Positions 27,840 to 36,839 of a stretch of DNA of 64,000 nucleotides are shown here, in pieces (the first letter of the stretch is position 1; every line of letters begins with the position of its first letter). The notes beneath the pieces are model-generated. The model searched no databases. It saw only the letters and a program-made list of their open reading frames with translations, and was not told the DNA's origin. The translations under genes and the position numbers were made by a program. This DNA is from Planctomycetota bacterium (GTDB lineage Bacteria; Planctomycetota; Phycisphaerae; Phycisphaerales; UBA1924): NCBI GenBank assembly GCA_018968885.1, contig JAGWZK010000014.1, positions 1 through 64,000 of the forward strand. The letters run 5' to 3'.

Positions 27840-28970
27840 ATGGCCGAGTATTCCAAGGGTCTCGAAGGCGTCATCGCGGCAGACACCAAGCTCTCCTTCA
27901 TCGATGGAGAAAAGGGCGTCCTCGAATACATCGGTATCCCCATCGGCCAACTCGCCGAACACTCCACGTTCGAGGAAACCGTCTTCCTCCTTTGGAATGG
28001 CAAGCTTCCCAGCAAGGGCGAACTCGCCGACTTCACCGCCAAGATCCGCTCCCTCTACGCCCTCCCCGATGGCTTCATCGATCGCATCCGCGCGATTCCC
28101 CCCAGCGCCGAGCCCATGCACGTCATGCGCACGCTGATCTCCATGCTCAGCTTCTACGACGCCACTCCCAACGACATCAAGCCCGCCAGCGTTCGCGACA
28201 AAGCCCTGAACATGCTGGCCAAGGCCCCCACCATCCTCGCCGCCTTTCACCGCATCCGCCGCGGCATGCCGGTCATCGCCCCCGACACCTCGCTCGGCCT
28301 GTCTGAGAACTTCCTCACCATGCTCAATGGTCAGCGCCCCAAGCCCACCATGGCCAAGGCCCTGGATGTCTGCCTGGTCCTGCACACCGATCACGGTCTG
28401 AATAACTCCACCTTCACCGCCCGCGTCATCACCAGCACCCAGAGCGATGTCTACTCCGCCATCACCGGCGCTATTGGCTCACTCCGCGGCCCCTCGCACG
28501 GCGGCGCCAACGAGGGCGTGATGCACATGCTCAACGAGATCGCCTCGGTCGCCGCGGCGGAGAAATTCATCCAGAACAAGCTGGAGAAAAAAGACAAGAT
28601 CATGGGCTTTGGACACCGCATCTACAAGGCCTACGACCCCCGCGCCACCCACCTGAAGGTGCTTGCCAAGGCCCTTGCCGAAGAGACCGGCAACATCGAT
28701 CTCTACGACAAATCCATCGCCATCGAGCAGGTGATGCTCCGCGAAAAGGCCGCCAAGGGCATCTACCCCAACGTCGATTTCTACTCCGCCACCACCTACC
28801 ACTGCATCGGCCTGCCACTGGACCTCTTCACCCCCATGTTCGTTGTCGGCCGCATCGGTGGCTGGTCGGCCCACGTGCTTGAGCAACTCGGTGATAATCG
28901 CCTCTTCCGTCCGGATGTGAACTACGTCGGACCACACAACGTGAACTACACGCCCATCGACAAGCGCTAA
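27840..28970 (+). CDS. gltA: Citrate synthase
   Basis: 376 residues, the short prokaryotic form. Condenses acetyl-CoA and oxaloacetate. Conserved segments are TFEETVFLLWNGKLP, the catalytic His in GPSHGGANEGVMHML, GFGHRIYKAYDPRA, and the catalytic Asp in NVDFYSATTYHCIGLP. The C-terminal GRIGGWSAHVLEQ is intact. A 2-methylcitrate synthase role cannot be excluded from sequence, but no propionate genes are nearby. AAGGG precedes the start. Confidence 0.93.
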   Translation: MAEYSKGLEGVIAADTKLSFIDGEKGVLEYIGIPIGQLAEHSTFEETVFLLWNGKLPSKGELADFTAKIRSLYALPDGFIDRIRAIPPSAEPMHVMRTLISMLSFYDATPNDIKPASVRDKALNMLAKAPTILAAFHRIRRGMPVIAPDTSLGLSENFLTMLNGQRPKPTMAKALDVCLVLHTDHGLNNSTFTARVITSTQSDVYSAITGAIGSLRGPSHGGANEGVMHMLNEIASVAAAEKFIQNKLEKKDKIMGFGHRIYKAYDPRATHLKVLAKALAEETGNIDLYDKSIAIEQVMLREKAAKGIYPNVDFYSATTYHCIGLPLDLFTPMFVVGRIGGWSAHVLEQLGDNRLFRPDVNYVGPHNVNYTPIDKR

Positions 28971-28993
28971 GCCCAACAACCGGATAAAAAATC

Positions 28994-29024
28994 AAACGCC
29001 AGGACTTGATCCTGGCGTTTGTGG
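28994..29024. terminator. Bidirectional terminator between gltA and glucan phosphorylase
   Basis: AAACGCCAGGA pairs perfectly with TCCTGGCGTTT around CTTGA. T-rich sequence follows on the plus strand (TTTGTGGTTTTG), and a run of T follows on the minus strand (TTTGATTTTTTA). It serves both convergent genes. Confidence 0.9.
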
Positions 29025-29036
29025 TTTTGTCTTTCC

Positions 29037-29057
29037 CTTTCAACTTTCAACTTGCTT
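29037..29057. repeat. Degenerate heptamer tract (CTTTCAA family)
   Basis: CTTTCAA, CTTTCAA, CTTGCTT in perfect seven-base phase, immediately downstream of the glucan phosphorylase stop codon. Confidence 0.55.
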
Positions 29058-30803
29058 CTACTTCGCGTACGCCCGATCAGCGTACTGCCTCATCATGCGA
29101 TGACTGCTGAAATACGGCCCGTTCAGCGCGATCGAATGCTTCATCACGTTGATCCACCCCGTCTGATTTTTCAGGTACAGAGGCAGAATCGCATGCTCCA
29201 GCTTGTCATAGAGCGATGACGCATCGGCCGCGCGATCATCAATCACCTCAGCATCCATGGAATCTGCAAAACGATCACCGCCAATGGCCCACCCCGTCAA
29301 CCCTTCGGTCCAACCTTCCAACCACCACCCATCGAGGGTCGAAAGACTCGGCACGCCGTTCATGGCCGCTTTCATGCCGCTGGTTCCGCTGGCTTCCAGT
29401 GGCGGCATCGGGTTGTTGACCCACAGATCCACTCCCGCCACCATCAGGCGGCACGCGGCAAAGTCGTAATTGGGCACATAGGCCAGAGAAATCTCGCCGG
29501 CGAGGGCATCGCGCGCCGCGTGAATCCGCTTGATCAGTTCCTTCCCCTGGCCATCGCGTGGGTGGGCCTTGCCGCCGTACACAATCTGGAAGGGGCCCAC
29601 CTCTCTGGCGATGCGCTTCAATCGATCCAGATCCGAAAGCAGCAAGTCGGCCCGCTTGTACCCCGTGTTGCGCCGCGCAAAGCACAGCGTAAACACCTTG
29701 TCACTCAGTGCTGCCCCAGTCTGCTCGTTCACCCAGCGAACCAACCGCGTCCGCGCATGCTGATGCGCCTGCCACAATTCATCGGCGGGCAGGTTGATCG
29801 CCAATCTCAACTGTCCCGGCTCCCCCCGCCATTCAGGAATCCGCTTATCGAAAAGCGCTGCCAACTCAGGCCCGATCCACGTCGTCGGGTGCACACCGTT
29901 GGTGATCGCATCCACGCGATCAGTGTGGAACATCTTGCGACTCACTTCACCGTGCCGACGCGACACGCCATTGGCATATCCGGAAAAGTGCATCGCCAGC
30001 GTCGTCAGATTGAGCAGCCCGTTGGCACAGTACCGATCATCGCGATCGAGCACCGGCTGATGACCCAGCACACTCTGCACCATGTCCAGCGGAAACACAT
30101 CGTGCCCCGCAGCCACCGGCGTGTGCGTCGTGAAGACACACATGCTCCGCACACTATCTTCCACGCCCGGATCATCACCGCGCGTGCGCCGCAGCGTGCT
30201 TTGCTCTGCCACCAGTTCCAGCGTGAGCAGCGCCGCGTGTCCTTCGTTCATGTGATATGACTGAATATCGGTATACCCCAGCGCCCGCAGCGCCTTCACG
30301 CCACCCACTCCCAGCACCGCCTCCTGCAGCAGGCGATAGCGCGAATCACCACCATACAACAGGTGCGTGATCGCCCGGTCCAGGGGCTCATTCTCCGGCA
30401 CATCCGTATCCAGGAAGTACACCGGGATCGACCACCCGTCGTATCCCCGCACCACATACTTCCAGATCGCCACCTGCACATACCTGCCCTGCAACTGCAC
30501 AATGACGCGCGGTGCTTCCAGCGTCACGTGTTCGTGCAGGTTCCAATCCGCTGGCTCTTCATGCTGCTGACCTTGCCCATCCAGCCGCTGCAGAAAATAC
30601 CCCTTACGATGCAGCAGCGTCACCGCCACCATCGGCAGGCGCATGTCCGCGGCACTTCGCAACGAATCCCCCGCCAGAATCCCCAGACCGCCGCTGTACG
30701 TCGGCATCCGCTGATCCACGGCGATTTCCATCGAGAAATAGGCAATCTGTCGTTGAAACACGCTGTCCACCTGCCTGCTGCACCGCTGCCCTTCACGTTT
30801 CAC
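29058..30803 (-). CDS. Alpha-glucan (glycogen-type) phosphorylase, short form
   Basis: 581 residues, GT35 family, releases glucose-1-phosphate from alpha-1,4-glucans. Motifs are AYFSMEIAVDQRMPTYSGGLG, VYFLDTDVPEN, YHMNEGHAALL and, near the C-terminus, EASGTSGMKAAMNG, whose Lys binds pyridoxal phosphate. It matches the compact bacterial alpha-glucan phosphorylase subfamily; full-length enzymes are about 800 residues. The GTG start is tentative. No other glycogen genes are in the window. Confidence 0.9.
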   Translation of the reverse strand: MKREGQRCSRQVDSVFQRQIAYFSMEIAVDQRMPTYSGGLGILAGDSLRSAADMRLPMVAVTLLHRKGYFLQRLDGQGQQHEEPADWNLHEHVTLEAPRVIVQLQGRYVQVAIWKYVVRGYDGWSIPVYFLDTDVPENEPLDRAITHLLYGGDSRYRLLQEAVLGVGGVKALRALGYTDIQSYHMNEGHAALLTLELVAEQSTLRRTRGDDPGVEDSVRSMCVFTTHTPVAAGHDVFPLDMVQSVLGHQPVLDRDDRYCANGLLNLTTLAMHFSGYANGVSRRHGEVSRKMFHTDRVDAITNGVHPTTWIGPELAALFDKRIPEWRGEPGQLRLAINLPADELWQAHQHARTRLVRWVNEQTGAALSDKVFTLCFARRNTGYKRADLLLSDLDRLKRIAREVGPFQIVYGGKAHPRDGQGKELIKRIHAARDALAGEISLAYVPNYDFAACRLMVAGVDLWVNNPMPPLEASGTSGMKAAMNGVPSLSTLDGWWLEGWTEGLTGWAIGGDRFADSMDAEVIDDRAADASSLYDKLEHAILPLYLKNQTGWINVMKHSIALNGPYFSSHRMMRQYADRAYAK

Positions 30804-30875
30804 GCCGCCAAGGGCTTCGGGTTGGTCTCAGCATACGGACCCTGATCTATCTTGTCCCCGCGACCTTTCCCAAAC

Positions 30876-31823
30876 TCAGTGCCCACCGCCCGCGCTGTCT
30901 TTGCCGCCACCTCTCGTGGATGGCGTGGTGCCTGGCTTGATGCTCGGCTTGGGTGTGTCATCACCCCGATCTGGCTTGGCCGGTGCCGCACCATCGCGCT
31001 CGCCGCCCCCCACTTCGCGGGTGTACGGATCACCTGCCACCGCTTCATTGGTCAAAATCACTTCCACCCGTTGATTGCGCCCATCCTCGTCGCGGCTGTA
31101 TGTGCGGCTCACAATCCGCTCATGGTCCGCTGCGGCCGATGGCCTCATTTGCGTCCATGGCACACCCTGCTCGGCTAACGCACGAGCCACCGTCATTGCT
31201 CGCCGGTACGACAACTCAAGCCCCTTTTCGGGGCTGCGTTTCACTTCCGACGGGCTGGTGTGGCCGCGAATCTCAATGACGTAGCGATGCCCGCGCAGCT
31301 TTGCCGCCGCCGAAGCAATCACTTCCTTAGCGGCACCAGACAGCAACTCACTGTCATTATCAAACGGAATGGTTGCGCCAATATCCGAATACCCCGTGGG
31401 GCGCACCGCCTGCACATTGCGCGAGTTTCCTCGTACGCCCTCTTCCGCAGATTCGCCCCGCTTCTCTTTGATCCGTTTGATGAACGGTTGATCCACTTCG
31501 CTGGTGCTGGCAAGATCAAAGGGATTGTTGAAACTCTCACGCATGGCGATGACAAAATCCACCATCGCTTCTGATGGTGCGCCATTTCCTTCCGACTCAG
31601 TCTTGGAGTGTCCCTTGGCCTTGGGACCCATGTTCATCGCCAGCAGAATCACGAAGAATCCCATCATCAGCGCCACGTTGTCTGCAAACGAAATCAGCCA
31701 TTCCGGCGCACCTTCGTGTTCACCTTCTGCGTGACCACCACCGCCGTGACCGCCGCCGTGGCCACCGCCGCCATGCGAGCCATGCTCTTCACCGTGCTCT
31801 TCTTTGTGTTCGTGATCAGCCAT
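30876..31823 (-). CDS. motB: Flagellar motor stator protein MotB
   Basis: 315 residues. One membrane helix near residues 42-62 contains the proton-carrying Asp (SFADNVALMMGFFVILLAMN). A C-terminal OmpA-like peptidoglycan-binding domain has RGHTSPSEVKRSPEKGLELS and ends NQRVEVIL. The first 35 residues are extraordinarily rich in His, Gly and Glu. Follows motA by 44 bases on the same strand, so the pair forms a stator operon. The low-complexity tail after the OmpA domain is Gly/Pro-rich. Confidence 0.9.
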   Translation of the reverse strand: MADHEHKEEHGEEHGSHGGGGHGGGHGGGGHAEGEHEGAPEWLISFADNVALMMGFFVILLAMNMGPKAKGHSKTESEGNGAPSEAMVDFVIAMRESFNNPFDLASTSEVDQPFIKRIKEKRGESAEEGVRGNSRNVQAVRPTGYSDIGATIPFDNDSELLSGAAKEVIASAAAKLRGHRYVIEIRGHTSPSEVKRSPEKGLELSYRRAMTVARALAEQGVPWTQMRPSAAADHERIVSRTYSRDEDGRNQRVEVILTNEAVAGDPYTREVGGGERDGAAPAKPDRGDDTPKPSIKPGTTPSTRGGGKDSAGGGH

Positions 31824-31867
31824 GAGAGTTCTCTATCAATCGGGCCAGAGAAGATTCAAAGAGAAAA

Positions 31868-32647
31868 TCACGCTGCCTTCAACTTGGTGCGTGCCACCGC
31901 CGGGATGAACGCCAATGTCTTATCCAGCGTCACGCGAGGGTTGTCGCCCGCTTGAATAGACAGAATCGCCTGAAGCATCATCTCACGATTCTGCATCTCT
32001 TCCGCCGACCGCATCGCAAGTTTGTCACCCATCGGCCCGGCAATGGCGTTCGCCAGAATCGCACCGTACATGGTCGCCACGACGGCGATGGCCAAGGCGT
32101 GGCCCAGCGCGCCAATATCGGCGCTGGCCAGCTTTCCGAACATACCCACCTGTCCGACCAGCGTGCCCACCAGGCCGTAGCCCGGGCCGTACAGCTTCAG
32201 CAAGTCAAAGAACTTCTTACCCGCCTTGTGACGCTCTGCCATCGCCGCCAATTCCATACGCAGCGTCGATTCGATGTTCGCCGGTTCCACTCCGTCAATC
32301 GCCTGCTTCAAACCAGCCGCCAGGAACGGATCGGGAATACTCGCGATCTCACTCTCCAAAGCCAGAATGCCGTCGCGGCGTGCCTTCTCGCTCAGCTTCG
32401 AGATAATCTGAATCACTTCCACCGTCGGCAACGACTTATTGAATAGCCACCGCTTCACATACGCAGGCACCAGCTTCACCTTCTCCATCGGCATCGCCAT
32501 GAAGGTCACGCTGATCGATCCCACACCCACCATCAGCACGCCTTCGCCCGAAAAGAACATCATGAAATGTCCGTGCGACACTTCATAAAACACGAAGGTC
32601 AGCGCGGCAAAGCCGATCAAAAATCCAATCAGACTGGCCTTGTCCAT
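31868..32647 (-). CDS. motA: Flagellar motor stator protein MotA
   Basis: 259 residues with four membrane helices: two at the N-terminus (ASLIGFLIGFAALTFVF, GVGSISVTFMAMP) and two at the C-terminus (YGLVGTLVGQVGMF, AVVATMYGAILANAI). The conserved PG residues in KLYGPGYGLVGTLVG and the cytoplasmic loop with charged residues match the family. GGGGA precedes the ATG. With MotB it forms the proton-driven stator, implying a flagellated cell or swarmer stage. Confidence 0.9.
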   Translation of the reverse strand: MDKASLIGFLIGFAALTFVFYEVSHGHFMMFFSGEGVLMVGVGSISVTFMAMPMEKVKLVPAYVKRWLFNKSLPTVEVIQIISKLSEKARRDGILALESEIASIPDPFLAAGLKQAIDGVEPANIESTLRMELAAMAERHKAGKKFFDLLKLYGPGYGLVGTLVGQVGMFGKLASADIGALGHALAIAVVATMYGAILANAIAGPMGDKLAMRSAEEMQNREMMLQAILSIQAGDNPRVTLDKTLAFIPAVARTKLKAA

Positions 32648-32865
32648 GTGGCGTTCCCCGTGGCGTCGTCTCTGGTCCCATGCCTCATGTGCACAGGTTC
32701 AACGTCGGAAGAATCGACCACTCAGCACTCTCCCTCGATCCCCACTCGCCATTCCCTTTCCGGCAGAGCACTCCTCACTTACCCACCCCATACACACCCA
32801 CCAGACCGCAAATCCCTCCAACACACCCACACCCCGGTTTCAGGGACCAACATCACTCTCCCCAA
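32648..32865. other. Upstream region of motA without a gene
   Basis: Between the mraZ terminator and motA. G-rich on the minus strand. I looked for sigma-54 (GG-N10-GC) and standard promoters and found none convincing. Presumably holds the motAB promoter. Confidence 0.4.
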
Positions 32866-32910
32866 AAACTTCTACGGCTCGCACGCATCCTTGCGTCCGA
32901 GCCGGAGAAG
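32866..32910 (-). terminator. Strong terminator downstream of mraZ
   Basis: On the minus strand an outer CTTC/GAAG arm and an inner stem CGGCTCG + ACGCA pair across one mismatch around a four-base loop (core 32875-32904), then TTTTTGG follows. It separates mraZ from motA. Confidence 0.85.
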
Positions 32911-33039
32911 TCCTCGAAGCCTGCCGCACTCCCATTAGCCATCCTTAGCCCGGGCGTGCAAACTGCCTCATATTCACTTGTCGCGGCGATCCATGCCGCA
33001 AACCGCATTCCGTAAACTCCGGACCAGATCTTGACAGGG

Positions 33040-33522
33040 TCAATTCCCGGCCTCGGAGCGGTTTTTGTCTTCAATCCGCCGCACCAATCCGGGCAACTGT
33101 CCAAAGACAGCCGCCTGCCTGGCTTCGCGGCGGGCCTTGTCGTGAATCTCCAGGCAAAAGTTCGCCCCGAGCATCACGACCTGGCTTCCCACTCCCGTCA
33201 ACTCCAAATGTCTCTTGGGCAGAATCACCCGCCCCGAGGCATCCATGTCCAGCCGCTCGGCCATGCCGAACACCGCGCTCCACAGTTCCGATTCGTCCTC
33301 ATTTGGGGCGATCCGGTTGCGAAGCTGACCCGCCATGGCGAAGAACTGCTTCTCCGGGTGAAGAATCAGGTGCCCCGACGGCCAGGGAACGCACACCCAC
33401 CCACTGCCATCCCTTTCGGGATCCAGTGATTTCTTGAACTTGGCCGCGATCGTCAGTCGAAGTTTGTCATCGATGACGCCCTCGGCATAGCCCAGGAAGC
33501 AAGGTGGTTGGGAGTTCCCCAC
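33040..33522 (-). CDS. mraZ: MraZ-family transcriptional regulator
   Basis: About 160 residues from a GTG at 33522. Two AbrB-like half domains are visible: GYAEGVIDDKLRLTIAAKF near the start and DASGRVILPKRHLELTG in the second half, the DxKGR-type signatures of MraZ. The first Gly of the usual DSKGR reads DDKLR. The start is placed after a pair of TGGG boxes at 33539-33552; an earlier in-frame TTG/ATG would put the boxes inside the gene. No rsmH, ftsL or other division genes follow; a terminator does. Confidence 0.82.
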   Translation of the reverse strand: MGNSQPPCFLGYAEGVIDDKLRLTIAAKFKKSLDPERDGSGWVCVPWPSGHLILHPEKQFFAMAGQLRNRIAPNEDESELWSAVFGMAERLDMDASGRVILPKRHLELTGVGSQVVMLGANFCLEIHDKARREARQAAVFGQLPGLVRRIEDKNRSEAGN

Positions 33523-33538
33523 AGCTGCGGGATTATGC

Positions 33539-33552
33539 CCCACTTTGACCCA
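33539..33552 (-). promoter_or_regulatory. Putative MraZ operator (two TGGG boxes)
   Basis: On the minus strand TGGGT-CAAAG-TGGGG gives two TGGGN boxes separated by five bases, as reported for MraZ binding sites in other bacteria. Further AAAGTGG copies lie at 33580-33586 and 33591-33597. It is 17-30 bases ahead of the chosen start. Confidence 0.6.
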
Positions 33553-33663
33553 CCTTGCAACACAAAATGGTGTTCTCCACCACTTTTTCTCCACTTTGTG
33601 TATCACTTGTGGATAACGCTGTCACTTGTCCTTCCACACTCCCCAGTCTCGGGGAAAAAGAAA

Positions 33664-33701
33664 GGCCGCGCTCGACCCATTGCGGCATGGGGAGCGCGAC
33701 C
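33664..33701 (-). terminator. Terminator downstream of the exported protein at 33775
   Basis: GGTCGCGCTC and GAGCGCGGCC (minus strand) form a ten-pair stem with one G-U, followed by TTTCTTTTTCC. Confidence 0.85.
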
Positions 33702-33774
33702 TTTGGGGTTGGGGGTCCGTGCTGCATCAGGTGCAGCCCCCAGGTCCCTCTCTCTGTCGTTGCTTCAGTTCTTT

Positions 33775-34440
33775 TCACCGACGACGACGACGCACCGCCA
33801 GACCAAGCCCCATCGCCGCGAAGCTTGCCGCGCCCGGCGTGGGAATTGTCGTGTACGACACGCGCACGTTGTCAATACCCCACGATTCATCCCAGTAGCC
33901 GGTCAGGGGCGTGCTCGTAAACACATACGACATGTTCGTGCCGGGCGCGATATCAGTCACCACGGTGATATTGCGATAGATCGCATCAGGCGCACCGTTC
34001 CAACCCATGTTGAATCGCTCATCAGGAGCGCGGAAGGTCTGGGAGTCATTCTGGTTGCTGAATGCTTCGTTGAAAACCTCGCCACCATTCAGCCGCACGA
34101 TGAAGTGATCGGGGCCGTGGCCGGGATAATCGCCATCCCATGAGTCAATCACATAAAGATCAAACTTCAGAGTCACGCGCTGCGTCACACCGTCAGGAAG
34201 CGAGGTGAGGGGATTCGCGACAAACAGCGTCACCGCATCCGTCGACGAGTACTTGCCATTGAAGCGCCCCGTATATTGATTCTCTTCTCGATGCAGGGTC
34301 GTCGGTCCGCTGAATCCCTGCGACCATCCCGGAAGCGTGCTTTCAAAGTCGTTCGAGTACAGATTCACATCAGCTTGAGCAGCACCAGCAAGAAGTGAAA
34401 GCGCGGTAAGAGCCATGAGGCCGGGAAGTCGAGTCTTCAT
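33775..34440 (-). CDS. Exported protein with PEP-CTERM-like sorting tail
   Basis: 221 residues, GGAGG ahead of the ATG at 34440. Signal peptide 1-23 (ending GAAQA). The body is a beta-sandwich-like sequence resembling carbohydrate-binding or LamG-type domains (YSNDFESTLPGWSQ at its start, GIDNVRVSYTTIP at its end). The tail TPGAASFAAMGLGLAVRRRRR is the sorting signal. Has its own terminator. Function unknown; a surface or extracellular role is inferred. Confidence 0.78.
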   Translation of the reverse strand: MKTRLPGLMALTALSLLAGAAQADVNLYSNDFESTLPGWSQGFSGPTTLHREENQYTGRFNGKYSSTDAVTLFVANPLTSLPDGVTQRVTLKFDLYVIDSWDGDYPGHGPDHFIVRLNGGEVFNEAFSNQNDSQTFRAPDERFNMGWNGAPDAIYRNITVVTDIAPGTNMSYVFTSTPLTGYWDESWGIDNVRVSYTTIPTPGAASFAAMGLGLAVRRRRR

Positions 34441-34839
34441 TGATGTGGTCCTCCAGGTGGGCCACTTCACGCACAATGTGCAACGCGACCGCTCGGCCAC
34501 GGGGCCGACATCGATCTGGTCATTGCGTTTGTGAGTCAGGTGAGCCGCAACCGTCACCCTCAAGGTGCCAAGCGATTTTGGTTTCTGCCACCAAACCTTG
34601 AGACGAGGAGGTTCAAAACCCGCTTTTTGTGTCAAGATTGAGCGTTAACGGACGACAAACCCTCGCTCCAGACCCGGATTCCTGATTCGCCCCACCTATA
34701 CTTCCCCCGCACGCGCAAGCCCCGGTCAGATCCTGCCTTGGGCCGCACTCATCATCCGTAGCACATCCCGATCACAACCCTGACGGCAACTCCGCCAAGG
34801 CACGCTGATCGACTTGATTCACACGCAAGCGAGTAAGCC
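34441..34839. other. Divergent intergenic region before typA
   Basis: 399 bases between the exported protein and typA. A TATACT hexamer at 34697-34702 is a possible -10 element for typA. I see no open frame, repeat or RNA gene. Confidence 0.4.
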
Positions 34840-36747
34840 ATGTCCACCGCCACCGCACCAGCACCCGCCACCACCACCAAAGAGGTCACCGACCTGCGCA
34901 ACGTCGCCATCATCGCGCACGTTGACCATGGCAAGACCTCTCTGGTCGATCAGCTTCTCAAGCAGTCGGGCAACTTCCGCGCTGCCGAACTCGAAAAGCT
35001 CGAAGGCGGCCAGCACGGCCTGATCATGGACTCCAACCCCCTCGAGCGCGAGCGTGGCATCACCATCCTCTCCAAGAACTGCGCCGTCACCTACCCCGCT
35101 CTTGATGGCCAGACCTATCGCATCAACATCATCGATACCCCAGGCCACGCCGATTTCGGTGGCGAGGTCGAGCGCGTCCTGCGCCTCGCCGATGGCTGCC
35201 TTCTCATCATCGATGCTTTCGATGGCCCCATGCCGCAGACCAAGTTCGTCCTCGGCAAGGCCCTCGAACTCGGCATCAAGCCCGTCGTCGTCGTCAATAA
35301 GTGCGATCGCCCCGATGCTCGCCCCGAGCACGTCGTCAACGAAGTCTTTGATCTCTTCGTCGCCATGGGCGCTGAAGACCTCGCCTTGGATTTCAAGGTC
35401 GTCTTCGCCTCCGCCCGTCAAGGTTGGGCAAGCGATGATTGGAAGAAACCCACCACCGACATGCGTGCGCTCTTTGAGGCGATTGTCAAGAACGTTCCCG
35501 CCGCCAAGGGTGATGCTGATCTTCCTCTTCAGGCCCTCGTCACTTCTCTCGATTACAACGATTACGTCGGCCGCATCGGCATCGGCCGCGTCTTTGCCGG
35601 CACCGCCAAGACCGGTCAGATCGTCACCGTCATCAAGCGTGATGGCACCATGCAGACCACGCGCATTCAGCAGCTCCTGCAGTTCCAGGGCTTGAAGCGT
35701 GGTGAAGTCGATGAAGTTCGCGCTGGCGACCTCTGCGCCGTCGTGGGCCTCGAATCCGTCGACATCGGCGACACCATCGCCGACAAAGACAACCCCGTCG
35801 CCCTCCCCCCCGTCACCGTCGATGAGCCGACCATGTCGATGCTCTTCCGCGTCAACGACTCTCCCTTCGCAGGCCAGGACGGCACCTACGTCACCAGCCG
35901 CCAGATCCGCGAGCGCCTCGATAAGGAGCTCCAGCACAACGTCGCGATGCGCGTCACGCAGGGTCGCTCCGCCGACGAATTCATGGTCGCCGCTCGCGGC
36001 GTCCTCTCCCTGGGCATTCTCATCGAGACCATGCGCCGCGAAGGATTCGAACTCTCCGTCGGCAAGCCCGAAGTGATCATCAAAGACATCGACGGTGTGC
36101 CCCATGAGCCCGTCGAAGAACTCGTCATCGACACACCCAACGAGTCCCTCGGCGCCATCATGGAACTCGTCGGTGGCCGCAAGGGCGAAATCAAGAAGAT
36201 GGAGCCGCGCGACACCCACACCCACCTGGTCTTTGAGATTCCCTCGCGTTCCCTCATCGGCCTTCGCGGCCGCGCCCTCACCGCCAGCCGTGGTGAGGCG
36301 ATCATGCACCACTCGTTCCTGCGCTTTGCCCCCAAGTCCGGCGACATCCCTTCACGCCAGAACGGCGTGCTGATCTCCCTGGAAACCAACCCGGTGACGC
36401 AGTACGCCTGCGAAGGCCTCTCCGATCGCGGCGTCCTCTTTGTCGAGCCCGCAGACAAGGTCTACGAAGGCCAGATCGTCGGCGAACACAACCGCGACAA
36501 CGACCTGGTCGTCAACATCACGCGCCTCAAGCACCTCACCAACATCCGCAACGCCAACAAGGAAGCCACCGTCGTCCTCAAGGCCGCCCGCAAGATGTCT
36601 CTCGAACTCTGCATGGAATACATCGAAGACGATGAACTCCTCGAGATCACCCCCAAGACGTGGCGCATGCGGAAGAAGATCCTCTCCGAATCGATGCGCA
36701 AACGCACCGAGCGTCAGAAGGAAGACAAGGAAAAGGCAGGCAGCTGA
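34840..36747 (+). CDS. typA: GTPase TypA/BipA
   Basis: 635 residues. Ribosome-binding translational GTPase. G1 AHVDHGKTSL, switch ERERGITILSKN, G3 DTPGHADFGGEVERVL and G4 NKCDRPDARP are present, followed by domain II, two EF-G-like domains and the BipA-specific C-terminal domain (VFEIPSRSLIGLRG, LEITPKTWRMRKKIL). The first 14 residues are a short Ala/Thr/Pro-rich extension before the G domain. Ends with its own terminator. Confidence 0.96.
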   Translation: MSTATAPAPATTTKEVTDLRNVAIIAHVDHGKTSLVDQLLKQSGNFRAAELEKLEGGQHGLIMDSNPLERERGITILSKNCAVTYPALDGQTYRINIIDTPGHADFGGEVERVLRLADGCLLIIDAFDGPMPQTKFVLGKALELGIKPVVVVNKCDRPDARPEHVVNEVFDLFVAMGAEDLALDFKVVFASARQGWASDDWKKPTTDMRALFEAIVKNVPAAKGDADLPLQALVTSLDYNDYVGRIGIGRVFAGTAKTGQIVTVIKRDGTMQTTRIQQLLQFQGLKRGEVDEVRAGDLCAVVGLESVDIGDTIADKDNPVALPPVTVDEPTMSMLFRVNDSPFAGQDGTYVTSRQIRERLDKELQHNVAMRVTQGRSADEFMVAARGVLSLGILIETMRREGFELSVGKPEVIIKDIDGVPHEPVEELVIDTPNESLGAIMELVGGRKGEIKKMEPRDTHTHLVFEIPSRSLIGLRGRALTASRGEAIMHHSFLRFAPKSGDIPSRQNGVLISLETNPVTQYACEGLSDRGVLFVEPADKVYEGQIVGEHNRDNDLVVNITRLKHLTNIRNANKEATVVLKAARKMSLELCMEYIEDDELLEITPKTWRMRKKILSESMRKRTERQKEDKEKAGS

Positions 36748-36772
36748 TCCTCTGATCTCTTCACGACACACC

Positions 36773-36799
36773 AAGCCCCTCGTTCTGCGAGGGGTTTTT
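36773..36799 (+). terminator. Rho-independent terminator of typA
   Basis: CCCCTCG-TTCTG-CGAGGGG (36776-36794) followed by TTTTT, flanked by an AA/TT extension of the stem. Confidence 0.92.
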
Positions 36800-36839
36800 C
36801 ATTTCATATTCGTGCTCTAAGCAACGATGGAGACGTGCC

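Noticed and set aside
32700-32860. Sigma-54 promoter before motA
   Set aside because: The best candidate has eight instead of ten bases between GG and GC.
32853-33104. 83-codon minus-strand frame between mraZ and motA
   Set aside because: Overlaps the end of mraZ and the mraZ terminator hairpin; composition not protein-like.
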